A stretch of DNA of 64,000 nt, taken from contig JANFNE010000041.1 in NCBI GenBank assembly GCA_024867545.1, forward strand, positions 1-64,000. Direction: 5' to 3'. The DNA comes from Phytopythium helicoides (Eukaryota > Oomycota > Peronosporomycetes > Pythiales > Pythiaceae). Positions 9,606-17,763 of the stretch are shown piece after piece. Within the stretch, counting starts at the first letter, position 1. The number at the start of each line of letters is the position of its first letter. The translations under genes and the position numbers were made by a program. The notes under the pieces are model-generated. The model was not told where the DNA came from and did not search any database. It saw only the letters and a program-made list of their open reading frames with translations.

Positions 9606-9620
9606 CCTGGTAGCACTTCG
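9582..9620 (+). promoter_or_regulatory. U5-leader hairpin overlapping candidate primer-binding site
   Basis: CGAAGTGCT at the end of the LTR (9582-9590) is perfectly complementary to AGCACTTCG just inside the leader (9612-9620). Between them TGTGAC..GTCACA forms a second hairpin at the LTR terminus. The candidate PBS begins TGGTAGCACTTCG at 9608, so the PBS lies inside this fold. Either a tRNA ending in CCA primes here or the fold takes part in priming. Confidence 0.6.
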
Positions 9621-9685
9621 TAGTCCGTCCACGACCGCCGCGAGTCGTCAAGGACTTGAACCTCTGTGGTTCCGATCGACTCACG

Positions 9686-10699
9686 ATGGAGTTCGATCCC
9701 GCGCAGTTCCCTCACTTAAGTGAGACTCAGTGGGGAACGCTGCGTAAGATGCACAGCATCTTGGGCGCCGATGGCGTGCGCCAACTGCTGTCGCAGGATG
9801 TGGCTGAGCAGACCAGCCGCATCCAGGCGTTCGTCGAGTACGAGAACGCCCTCGTCGAGCACATCAAACGTGCGATGCCGACGATGGTGGCGACACCATC
9901 GTCCACGCTGCGAGCGAAGCCGCTGCAGCTGAAGGTGAAGGCCTTCAATGGAGAGGACGGAGAGAATCTCCTCCTCTGGTTCCGCGAGGCGGAAATGGCC
10001 ATGTCGGCCGCTCTCATTCGAGAGGAAAGCCTGAAGGTGGCTTTCGCGATCTCCCACCTAGGAGGTCGCGCCAAGAGTTGGGCGCTGACGCGCGACAGCA
10101 CCGTCGAAGGTGCGTTCCCAACATGGGAATATCTCCGCAGGGAGATGCAAGTGGCGTTCTTGCCACCGAACGCGGCGTACCAGGTACGCTCGCAGTTCTT
10201 GGCATCACGCCAAGGCAAGCGTGAGCTTGCGACGTACGTGCAGGAGCTGCGTACGTTGATCGCTGGTATGATCAGCGATCCACTCCCCGAGATCGTGAAG
10301 GTCACGATCTTCATGGAGGGCCTCCGTGTTGGCCCTGCACGGACGCAGTTGTTCCGTGCACAGCCGTCCTCTTTCGAGGAGGCTGTCCACATCGCGATGC
10401 AGGAGGATTACTGCCATCGCCAAGCGCAGTCCCGTGGAACGGGAGCTACGCAGATGACGGAGTCATCGGCCGAGCCCATGGAGCTCGGCAGTGCGGAAGG
10501 ACACGCCAATGTGACGTGCTTCCGATGTGGCAGGGTTGGCCACATGCAGCGCAACTGCCCGCAGCGCCTGCGCTACATGCGCGGTGCTGCTGGACGAGAG
10601 AACACTCGTCCTGCGCGCGGTCGTTTCAACGGACCGCCGCGCACGCCCACCGGTCGCTTTGCGGCTACCCGTGGGCGGGGAAACTCCAAGTCCCAGTAG
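9686..10699 (+). CDS. gag: Gag of gypsy element 1
   Basis: 337 residues from ATG 9686; the frame is open upstream to 9656 without an ATG. It contains a retrotransposon Gag capsid-type region (LLLWFREAEMAM.., RSQFLASRQGKRELATYVQEL) and one CCHC zinc knuckle, CFRCGRVGHMQRNC, which binds the element's RNA, followed by an Arg/Gly-rich tail. The protein would form the particle in which reverse transcription occurs. The last codons overlap pol in the -1 frame. Element 2's copy (18874-19887) differs by Glu-to-Lys at one visible residue. Confidence 0.93.
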   Translation: MEFDPAQFPHLSETQWGTLRKMHSILGADGVRQLLSQDVAEQTSRIQAFVEYENALVEHIKRAMPTMVATPSSTLRAKPLQLKVKAFNGEDGENLLLWFREAEMAMSAALIREESLKVAFAISHLGGRAKSWALTRDSTVEGAFPTWEYLRREMQVAFLPPNAAYQVRSQFLASRQGKRELATYVQELRTLIAGMISDPLPEIVKVTIFMEGLRVGPARTQLFRAQPSSFEEAVHIAMQEDYCHRQAQSRGTGATQMTESSAEPMELGSAEGHANVTCFRCGRVGHMQRNCPQRLRYMRGAAGRENTRPARGRFNGPPRTPTGRFAATRGRGNSKSQ

Positions 10700-13600
10700 G
10701 CGCGGGGCGCCCTACTGGGGGAACACTAAGTTCCAGTCGTGATCGGGGTGGCGATCACGACAGGGGCTTAGCCCCCGAGAGAGCCGAGCTCTCTCGTGTT
10801 GGAGTAGACGCCAACAGCGTGCCCCTGTTGGTCGTCCAGGTAGACGTGAAGGGCTACGCGGAGTCGATGAGGGTTCTCATCGACTCGGGCGCGTCGAGCA
10901 ATTACGCTCGACGCGCCACGTTGGCGAAGGAGCCAAAGGCCTTCGCCGCGGTGAGAAGCGAGGAGGCCTCCACCGAGACCGTCGCCGTGAGACTGGCGAC
11001 GGGGAAGATCGTGGAAACCCCACTGATCTTAGCGGACCTGCGTGTCCGCTTTGAAGACTTCGACAGTGTCGAGCGCTTCATGGTGCTCGATCTGGATGAG
11101 AGATACGATCTCATCCTCGGCATGCCATGGCTCGAAAAGCATGAGCCATGGATCGATTGGAAAGCCAAATCGATCGGAGCGAGTAAGCCCGCTTACTCGG
11201 ACAGAGCAGTGGCGACTGGCGTCACCACTCCTGGCCGATGGCCGCGTCAACAACGACTTGAGCGTCGTGTTGACAAAGAGGAATTCCTCATTGGGGTGTC
11301 CGAAGTTGTGGACAGGCCCCCGACAGCTGCAACTGTCGAGCATCGCAACGATGCTGCTCCCGTGACCGTGCACGGTGGAGCGCGATCGGCTTTGAGGACA
11401 AAGCCGATCCCAAAGAAGTCACATGTGACTTGGGCACCGCTGCCAACGGATGCCCGGAGTGATGAGGACACTCCAGCGGCTGTCAAGGGTGACAGGCCGC
11501 GGAGCCAATGTGTGGCTCGAAGCGCAAGAAAGCGCGCGGATGCTCCTGCCAACAGGCGGTGTGAGCCAGCGAGTGTCGCCGACGACAGCTCGCGGAGCCA
11601 ACGGGTGGCTCGACGTGCAAGTAAACGCACCGATGCTCCTGCCGAACGGCAGTATGAGCCTGAGGTGTCCATGAATGGACACGCGCCGACCTACGGGTCG
11701 AGTGCCGACGGACCGCAGAGTCCCGCAGAGGTGGTGAAACCTCTTGCTGCACGGATGCAGCGTGCCGACGATGATGCGTCGAGCGTGGTGTCGACGAACA
11801 CCCCAGCACTAACCGCAGTGCAAGACGGTCGCCCGCGAGCGACGCGTCCCGTCCATCAATGGACAGAGTATAAACTCCTTGACGGAGTTTCGGGCAGAGA
11901 GATTGCCCCAGCGGTGCCACTGCACCCGCTCCCAGAGCTGAATACTTTGGTGGAGCTGGACGAGATGTCCTTCCAGGACTTCACAGACGCCTTGCAGGGC
12001 GGTGAAGTCGCTGAAGTGGTCGTGCTAAGACCAACAGTGGCGACAGCCGAGCTCAACAGCTCGTCTGTCATGGACGAAGACGTCCTAGCGGAGGTCCGCG
12101 GCAAGGTGAATGCCCGCCGCGGCTCCGAGATCCTGAAGGATCCAAAGGATCCCTTCTACGCGGTACTCAAGGAGTACGAAGACGTGGTGTCGCAAGACCC
12201 GCCGTCTGAACTGCCACCAGATCGTGGAGTTCTGCATGAGATTGACCTCATGCCGGGCACAAAGTATTGTGTCACGAGGCAGTGGCCGCTGCCGAAAGAA
12301 CAGTGCGATGTAATCGACGCGTTCTTTAAGGCCAAGCATGAAGCTGGCCTAGTGAGGGAGTCGAAATCCCCTCACTCGTCGCCAACGTTTTGCGTTCGCA
12401 AACCGAACGGCAAATGGCGCATCGTGCATGCGTTCAACAAGTTGAACGCTGCTACGATCCCGGCCCAGACGCCCATACCTCGCAAGGAGGTCATGTTGAA
12501 CAACATGGCGGGCAGCACTATCCGTAGTGCGATAGACCTGACTGACGGGTACTATCAGGTCCTCATGGACCCGGCGTCAGTGCCACTGACAGCCGTCAGC
12601 ACGCCGAGCGGCATGCTGTGGGAGTGGCTTGTGATGCCACAGGGGCTTTCGAATGCCCCAGCGACGTTTAACCGTCTGGTCGTGAACTTGTTCCGACCTA
12701 TGCGTGAGTACGTGCAAACGTACTTCGACGACATCTTCGTCCATAGTCGCGCCAAGGATGGCAAGACGGATGTCGAGATGCACGTCGAGCACTTGCGAAC
12801 GGTGTTCGAGTGCATGAGAGCTAACAAGCTCTTCGCCAACATTGACAAGTGTGTCATTGGCGCGGAAGAGATCCCATTCCTGGGGAGCTTCCTAGGCAAG
12901 CACGGAGTGCGTGCGGACCCCGAGAAGGTCAAAGCCATTGTCGAATGGCCGGTTCCACAGAACCAGAAGGACTTGCGCAAGTGGTTGGGCTTGTCCAACT
13001 ACTTGCACAAGCACAGCGAGAACTATGCCGAGATGGCACGTCCGCTGTCACTGCTCCTCAAGAAGGATGCAGAGTGGCGCTGGTCATCGACCGAGCAGGA
13101 TGCATTCGAACGCATCAAGGAGAGTCTTCTCCGAGCACCAATCCTGGCGCTCCCGAACGACGAGAAGCCGTTCAGCGTCGTGTGCGACGCTTCCGATTTT
13201 GCAATCGGTTGTGCATTGCTGCAGACCGATGAGGGCGGTCACGAACGCGTGATAGCGTTCGAGTCTCGGCAGCTCAAGGCCGCCGAGAAGAACTATCCAG
13301 TTCACGACAAGGAGCTACTTGCGATGAAGTACGCTCTTGTCAAGTTCCGAGTGCACTTGCTCGGCGAACGTGAGTTCGTGGTCTACACAGACCATGCGTC
13401 GCTGCGGACAGCGACGCAGTCGCCACACCTCTCGCAGAGGATGGCGCGCTGGCTGTCATTCTTCGCGGAATATAATTTCCGCGTCGAGTACAAGCCAGGC
13501 AAGCAGAATGTGCTTGCAGACGCTCTGTCGCGTCGACCAGACTATGAGCTGTCACACATCGCGACGCTCACGATCGATCTGATCGATCGGATTCGTGCGG

Positions 13601-15942
13601 CGTACGCCGACGACGATCAGTGCACAGCACTGATCGAGCACCTGCGCACAGCAGGCAAGGACAGCTTGTCGGCGCGACTACGCGCCCGAGTCCACCGGTA
13701 CACGTACGCGGATGGACTGCTGTATTACAGCGTGGATCCATCGGATCCCCCTCGGATTGTGATACCCTTGGCAGAGGATCTGCGGTATCAAATCCTTTAC
13801 GAAGCGCATGACGCGCTCGTAAGTGGTCATCTCGGTCGTGAGAAGACCTACGCTGCGGTAAGCAGCAGGTACTGGTGGCCCCACATGTACAAGTGGGTGG
13901 CCACGTACATCAAGACATGTGAAACATGTCAGCGCGTGAAGGCGGCTCCATCAGCCGCCGCGCCACTGGCCAGTCTGCCAGTCCCAGCGGATTGCTGGAG
14001 GTCCGTTAGTTTGGACTTTGTCTTCGGTTTACCGAAGGACGGCCACGGCAACACAGGCGTGTTGGTGTTCGTGGACCGTCTGAGCAAGATGGTGCATCTG
14101 GCACCATGCTCAGAGAACATCGACGGCCCCGGGGCGGCCGCTTTGTTCATCAAGCACGTGTTTTGTGCTCATGGACTGCCTGAGTCCATCGTCTCGGACC
14201 GAGACCCGAGGTTCAATGCCTCGTTCTGGCGAGAGCTGTTCCAGCTGCTCGGCAGTCGACTGATGATGTCGACTGCAGACCACCCCGAGACGGATGGTCA
14301 GACCGAACGCGCGAACCGCGTTCTGGAGGATATCCTCCGCAGCACATGTGCTGCTGCTCCAAAGTCATGGAGCGCGAAGCTCCCGCTAGTGGAGTTCGCT
14401 ATGAACAACGCCGTGCATGCCTCGACGGGCTGCACGCCGTTCTTCGTGAACCACTTGCGGCACCCGCGGGTGCCGCTGAGCCTTGCACCGGTGGGACCCG
14501 GGGGCTCTGGTTCGAGTGGGGGAGAGGCTCGGCTTCTCCGCCCACATGCAGAGGCAGAGGCGGAGTACGCCTCCCGTTTGGCGGCTGTCAAGCCAGCCGC
14601 GTTGCGAAAGCAACTAGACGAGTTCGTCGAGAACCGTCTCGGCGTCATTGGACGCGTGAGAGATGCCATGGCAGCATCGCAAGACCGACAAAAAGAACAA
14701 AGCGATAAGTCTGGTCGAAAGAATACACATGTATTCAAAGTCGGTGACTTGGTTATGCTAAATGCAAAGAACCTACCGATGAACGCGGTCACCGCGGTCA
14801 CGAAGACGAAGCTGAGGCCTCGCTTCATTGGACCATTCACGGTCCAAGCCGTACACGGCAACGCGTACAGGCTCAACATCCCATCGAGGATGAAGACCCA
14901 TCCGGTCTTCTACGTGGGGCTGCTCAAGCCGTACCACGATCCTCAACTGGCTGAGATGCCGGAGGATTGGAGGCAGCCGCAGGCGGCGCCTCCTGCTTCG
15001 TCTCCTGCGAAGCATCAACAGGGGTTGCCCTCGCAGCAACCGCCTGTGCAGGTGCAGGTACCTGCGAGCCATAGGGCTCATAGCGATAGCGAGATCGCTC
15101 TGCACCAGAGTCCCGAGAGGGACTTCGATGACGGTCGATCCGACGACCGAGATCATCGTACGCATAGCCGTACCCGTCGTACCACGGACCATGCTGATGG
15201 TACTGGCGATACTCGCCAGACGCATCGACGTGGCTACGGTACGGTCCGTAGCGATCCTCATGGTGAGGGATCCACTCGTCACGAGGACGAGCCTCTCGGT
15301 ACCCAGCGTGGTACCGCGACGCCAAGGCAGCCGGCGCCGTCGAGTAATACGACAGCGGCGCGGCTGCAGCAGCCTGATACGGCTGTGAGACAGCAACGGC
15401 TGTCGACTGCGCAGCGCGCAGCAGGTCAACTTGACCACGGAGGTAGGAGCACTGCTGCTTCAACTCCTCCTGCTCCTTTCGGAGCGCTCGGAGCTCCTCA
15501 CGGCGCTCGCGAGCAAGATCGGAAGCACGACGATACTTCTGATCTAGGATATCATAATCCTTTGTCAGATCGAAATACCGATCAACGAGATCCTGCGGTG
15601 GATCATCGCGGCTCCGAGCAGGAGCAGGTGAACGGGAACCCCGTGTCACCGGCGCAGACGGCGAGCGACGCTCGACCCTCGCGCGCGGCGGACTCGCGTC
15701 CGCCCCCGCCACTTCTTGACCACCTTGGTCGAACCCACTATGTAGTGGAGGCGCTCCTTCGGAGCCGGATCCGTCGTGGTCAACGACAGATCCTCGTGAA
15801 GTGGCGTGGCTACCCACACTCACAGAACTCCTGGGAGTTCGAGGCACCTCTGCGAGAGGACTGCCCGGACCTCGTGCGCGCTTTTGACCGCGCCGAGGCT
15901 GAGCGTCACCGCGCGGAGCGGACGCACGCTCATTCCGCCTAG
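10516..15942 (+). CDS. pol: Pol polyprotein of gypsy element 1 (PR-RT-RNaseH-IN-chromodomain)
   Basis: Open in the -1 frame relative to gag; in practice translated after slippage at 10678-10684. Domains in order: aspartic protease (RVLIDSGASSNY, ~10870), reverse transcriptase (catalytic TYFDDIFVHSR, ~12720), RNase H (VVCDASDFAIG and VVYTDHASL), integrase with an HHCC zinc finger (HDALVSGHLG..CETCQRV) and D-D-E core (SLDFVFG, IVSDRDPRFN, ADHPETDGQTER), a GPY/F-type module (RPRFIGPFTV), a ~230-residue low-complexity linker, and a terminal chromodomain (HYVVEALL..QILVKWRGYPHSQNSWE). The chromodomain places it among chromoviruses and probably steers insertion to marked chromatin. The long linker and chromodomain coincide with the antisense ORF. 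Confidence 0.93.
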   Translation: MLPMWQGWPHAAQLPAAPALHARCCWTREHSSCARSFQRTAAHAHRSLCGYPWAGKLQVPVGAGRPTGGTLSSSRDRGGDHDRGLAPERAELSRVGVDANSVPLLVVQVDVKGYAESMRVLIDSGASSNYARRATLAKEPKAFAAVRSEEASTETVAVRLATGKIVETPLILADLRVRFEDFDSVERFMVLDLDERYDLILGMPWLEKHEPWIDWKAKSIGASKPAYSDRAVATGVTTPGRWPRQQRLERRVDKEEFLIGVSEVVDRPPTAATVEHRNDAAPVTVHGGARSALRTKPIPKKSHVTWAPLPTDARSDEDTPAAVKGDRPRSQCVARSARKRADAPANRRCEPASVADDSSRSQRVARRASKRTDAPAERQYEPEVSMNGHAPTYGSSADGPQSPAEVVKPLAARMQRADDDASSVVSTNTPALTAVQDGRPRATRPVHQWTEYKLLDGVSGREIAPAVPLHPLPELNTLVELDEMSFQDFTDALQGGEVAEVVVLRPTVATAELNSSSVMDEDVLAEVRGKVNARRGSEILKDPKDPFYAVLKEYEDVVSQDPPSELPPDRGVLHEIDLMPGTKYCVTRQWPLPKEQCDVIDAFFKAKHEAGLVRESKSPHSSPTFCVRKPNGKWRIVHAFNKLNAATIPAQTPIPRKEVMLNNMAGSTIRSAIDLTDGYYQVLMDPASVPLTAVSTPSGMLWEWLVMPQGLSNAPATFNRLVVNLFRPMREYVQTYFDDIFVHSRAKDGKTDVEMHVEHLRTVFECMRANKLFANIDKCVIGAEEIPFLGSFLGKHGVRADPEKVKAIVEWPVPQNQKDLRKWLGLSNYLHKHSENYAEMARPLSLLLKKDAEWRWSSTEQDAFERIKESLLRAPILALPNDEKPFSVVCDASDFAIGCALLQTDEGGHERVIAFESRQLKAAEKNYPVHDKELLAMKYALVKFRVHLLGEREFVVYTDHASLRTATQSPHLSQRMARWLSFFAEYNFRVEYKPGKQNVLADALSRRPDYELSHIATLTIDLIDRIRAAYADDDQCTALIEHLRTAGKDSLSARLRARVHRYTYADGLLYYSVDPSDPPRIVIPLAEDLRYQILYEAHDALVSGHLGREKTYAAVSSRYWWPHMYKWVATYIKTCETCQRVKAAPSAAAPLASLPVPADCWRSVSLDFVFGLPKDGHGNTGVLVFVDRLSKMVHLAPCSENIDGPGAAALFIKHVFCAHGLPESIVSDRDPRFNASFWRELFQLLGSRLMMSTADHPETDGQTERANRVLEDILRSTCAAAPKSWSAKLPLVEFAMNNAVHASTGCTPFFVNHLRHPRVPLSLAPVGPGGSGSSGGEARLLRPHAEAEAEYASRLAAVKPAALRKQLDEFVENRLGVIGRVRDAMAASQDRQKEQSDKSGRKNTHVFKVGDLVMLNAKNLPMNAVTAVTKTKLRPRFIGPFTVQAVHGNAYRLNIPSRMKTHPVFYVGLLKPYHDPQLAEMPEDWRQPQAAPPASSPAKHQQGLPSQQPPVQVQVPASHRAHSDSEIALHQSPERDFDDGRSDDRDHRTHSRTRRTTDHADGTGDTRQTHRRGYGTVRSDPHGEGSTRHEDEPLGTQRGTATPRQPAPSSNTTAARLQQPDTAVRQQRLSTAQRAAGQLDHGGRSTAASTPPAPFGALGAPHGAREQDRKHDDTSDLGYHNPLSDRNTDQRDPAVDHRGSEQEQVNGNPVSPAQTASDARPSRAADSRPPPPLLDHLGRTHYVVEALLRSRIRRGQRQILVKWRGYPHSQNSWEFEAPLREDCPDLVRAFDRAEAERHRAERTHAHSA
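10678..10719 (+). promoter_or_regulatory. -1 ribosomal frameshift signal between gag and pol
   Basis: The heptamer G GGA AAC (10678-10684) sits in gag phase exactly as the X XXY YYZ rule needs (gag reads CGG GGA AAC). A 7-nt spacer follows, then a stem of CCCAGTAGGCGC with GCGCCCTACTGGG (10692-10703 / 10707-10719; GGG loop, one bulged C). The gag stop TAG (10697-10699) lies in the stem. Pol is open in the -1 frame across the site. Element 2 has the same signal at 19866-19907. Confidence 0.85.
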
Positions 15943-17338
15943 AGGCGGGAAGAGCAAGGGGCGCGGGCTTGCGTCGAGCCACGTAGCCCCGGTCCGCCCG
16001 AGTGGGGACCTCGTGGGTTTGCTCCACGACCTTGTTCTCCAAGCGCCTGACGCGCAGCTTGGCGAACTCGAAGGCCAGTGTGCGCACTGCCTTCGCGTCT
16101 TCCTTGCGGAAGCTGAGCATGTATGCTCGAATCGGTCGGTTGTACCGACGACACCAAGCATAGAACTGCTCTATGCCCATCCGGAGGGTCTCCTCCGGAT
16201 GGCAAACAACCACGACCTCGTGGCTGATCGGCGTGCGCAAGCCGCCGGGGCCACGCTCACGCTTGCTGAGCATATAGCAAAGGTACTTTCCGTACTCTTC
16301 GAACGACCAGCGAGCTGGTCGGCCCAGCACCAGCTGATGGTTCACATCACGCTGATGGATCTGGTCAGGCGTCGCCGCCGGTCGACCGATCTCGGAGACG
16401 AGAGCACCCGGTGGGTCGCTCTGGTCTGGAATGAAGAAGACGCTAGGCGTCCTAAATTCCTCGGAAGCCTCGAAGAGTGCTTCCTCACGACGAGCAAGAG
16501 TGTCCTCTTGCTGTTCGTCGAGGTCGTTGGTGACCAACGGAACCGAGGCGGCGGCGGTCTGTCGCTCACCGCCTGCGTCGTCGGTCGGACGACGCTGAGC
16601 ATCAATGCTCGCATGACTAATGTCATGCGTGAGGTAGCGTTGCTCTGCTACCTCACCCTCCTCGGTCTCCGAGTCGGAGAACAGAGTCTCACGACGTGAC
16701 GGGCTGTCACGTCTGAAGGACGCAGCATCGTCGTCGACGTCTGCGTCCCGCGACGGCAATGGAGGCGCGTCGCGCAAGGGATGGAAGTCCCTTGGGTTCA
16801 TGAGCGAATGAACCGGGCCACTGTCGTGGCCAGAGCCAAGGCTCGCAACTGCTTCCGCCACTGCGGAGCCTTGCGGCGACTCGGTGAGAGTCGTCCGCGT
16901 GACTGCTGCGCTCTCGCGCGCTGTCCCCACCGACGTGGTGTCGGTGCTGTCCACGTTTGGACGAGGGGAGGTCCTCCCCTGTGCTCGACGGGCACGTGTG
17001 CCCGTCGTTGGAGTCGTCGGCGTGTTGGAGCCGGACTCCCGAGCGGCGTCGCGCGTGCGCGCCGGCCGCTCGTCGACGTTGGCCGCAGCCGCGGTCGCTG
17101 TCGCTGTCGAAGCGCCCTCGCTCGCAGGCGAGGCGCGCGCATCACCGGATGCTAGCGCTGCCGCTCGCGCGGCGCGCGTGACCATGAAGGTCTGCTTGGC
17201 CATCGCTGGCCCAAGCGTGTGCACTGTGAGTGCTGAGCGGAAGCGCTGTTGCAGCGCTCGCTCCCCGCCGCGCCGTCGTGTTTTGACGGGCGGCTCTGGA
17301 ACGTTCGTTCCCGGCGCCTCTATTTTGAGAGTGCCCAT
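14924..17338 (-). CDS. Antisense ORF of gypsy element 1 (coiled-coil, unknown function)
   Basis: 804 residues from the first ATG (17338); the frame is open to 17404. Seen in order: a basic Ser/Thr/Ala-rich N-terminus, an acidic stretch, a folded-looking central region (~residues 250-440, containing WSFEEYGKYLCYML and GIEQFYAWCRRYNRP), a basic patch (RRGQKRARG), a predicted coiled coil (about 15418-15592; LARERREELRALRKEQEEL), and a Tyr/Arg-rich C-terminus. It overlaps pol by 1019 bp. Element 2 keeps the whole frame. Between the copies, 11 of 17 differences are at wobble positions of this frame, which argues for real protein constraint. No known family is recognised. Antisense ORFs are known from some plant gypsy elements; whether this one is related is unknown. 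The role could be in RNA binding, particle function or silencing control, all unproven. Confidence 0.7.
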   Translation of the reverse strand: MGTLKIEAPGTNVPEPPVKTRRRGGERALQQRFRSALTVHTLGPAMAKQTFMVTRAARAAALASGDARASPASEGASTATATAAAANVDERPARTRDAARESGSNTPTTPTTGTRARRAQGRTSPRPNVDSTDTTSVGTARESAAVTRTTLTESPQGSAVAEAVASLGSGHDSGPVHSLMNPRDFHPLRDAPPLPSRDADVDDDAASFRRDSPSRRETLFSDSETEEGEVAEQRYLTHDISHASIDAQRRPTDDAGGERQTAAASVPLVTNDLDEQQEDTLARREEALFEASEEFRTPSVFFIPDQSDPPGALVSEIGRPAATPDQIHQRDVNHQLVLGRPARWSFEEYGKYLCYMLSKRERGPGGLRTPISHEVVVVCHPEETLRMGIEQFYAWCRRYNRPIRAYMLSFRKEDAKAVRTLAFEFAKLRVRRLENKVVEQTHEVPTRADRGYVARRKPAPLALPASRRNERASAPRGDAQPRRGQKRARGPGSPLAEVPRTPRSSVSVGSHATSRGSVVDHDGSGSEGAPPLHSGFDQGGQEVAGADASPPRARVERRSPSAPVTRGSRSPAPARSRDDPPQDLVDRYFDLTKDYDILDQKYRRASDLARERREELRALRKEQEELKQQCSYLRGQVDLLRAAQSTAVAVSQPYQAAAAAPLSYYSTAPAALASRYHAGYREARPRDEWIPHHEDRYGPYRSHVDASGEYRQYHQHGPWYDGYGYAYDDLGRRIDRHRSPSRDSGAERSRYRYEPYGSQVPAPAQAVAARATPVDASQETKQEAPPAAASNPPASQPVEDRGTA

Positions 17339-17428
17339 TTTGGAACGACTGTTCAGGCCCTGGCCCAGTTTGGTCGGGCGGTTCCAAATTGGAACGAGAG
17401 TCACTCCGGTGCGGGGTGTCTCTAATTT

Positions 17429-17441
17429 GAGTGGGGGAGAG
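17429..17441 (+). promoter_or_regulatory. Polypurine tract, gypsy element 1
   Basis: GAGTGGGGGAGAG directly abuts the 3' LTR and is nearly all purine, as needed for plus-strand priming. Element 2 has the same tract ending at 26788. Confidence 0.85.
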
Positions 17442-17758
17442 TGTAACGGGGTTACACGGGTACGTACCCATGGGTACGGCCCATGGCTACACTGGGTTGT
17501 GTACCCATTGCCCTCCGGCTAAGTACGAGCCGGAGGTTGAGTGGCTCTCATGAGCCTTGCATACTTTAGTCAAGTAGTTTTGCATTGTGTGTTGTAGGAA
17601 CCACCCATTTCATGAACACTCTAATGCATACATTAATACAGTCTCCATTTTGCCTCAAACGGCACACGTGTATTTGGTTACTTGTTAACCTATACTAAAA
17701 GCAAGTCAAACTTGCATTGCACGCTTCCTCGTGCCGAAGTGCTGTGTGACCCGTCACA
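17442..17758 (+). repeat. 3' LTR, gypsy element 1
   Basis: 317 bp; no difference from the 5' LTR (9289-9605) was noticed by eye. Confidence 0.95.
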
Positions 17759-17763
17759 CCAAC

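Larger units (their letters stand above)
9289..17758 (+). mobile_element. Ty3/gypsy chromovirus-type LTR retrotransposon, element 1 (apparently intact)
   Basis: 8470 bp with 317-bp LTRs, a 5-bp target duplication, a PBS, a polypurine tract, gag, pol and an antisense ORF. The two LTRs look identical by eye, so the insertion is recent. gag and pol are linked by a -1 frameshift signal at 10678-10719. PR, RT, RNase H, IN and chromodomain motifs are all present without a stop. The internal region is packed with short perfect inverted repeats. Confidence 0.95.

Noticed and set aside
15806..16699. Plus-strand open frame of 297 codons after pol
   Set aside because: Eight of nine differences between the two gypsy copies change its amino acids, while most are silent or at wobble sites in the antisense frame; it is the shadow of the antisense ORF.
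16884..17522. Plus-strand open frame running from the gypsy 3' region into the 3' LTR
   Set aside because: Opposite the antisense ORF, runs into the LTR, low-complexity composition; shadow.
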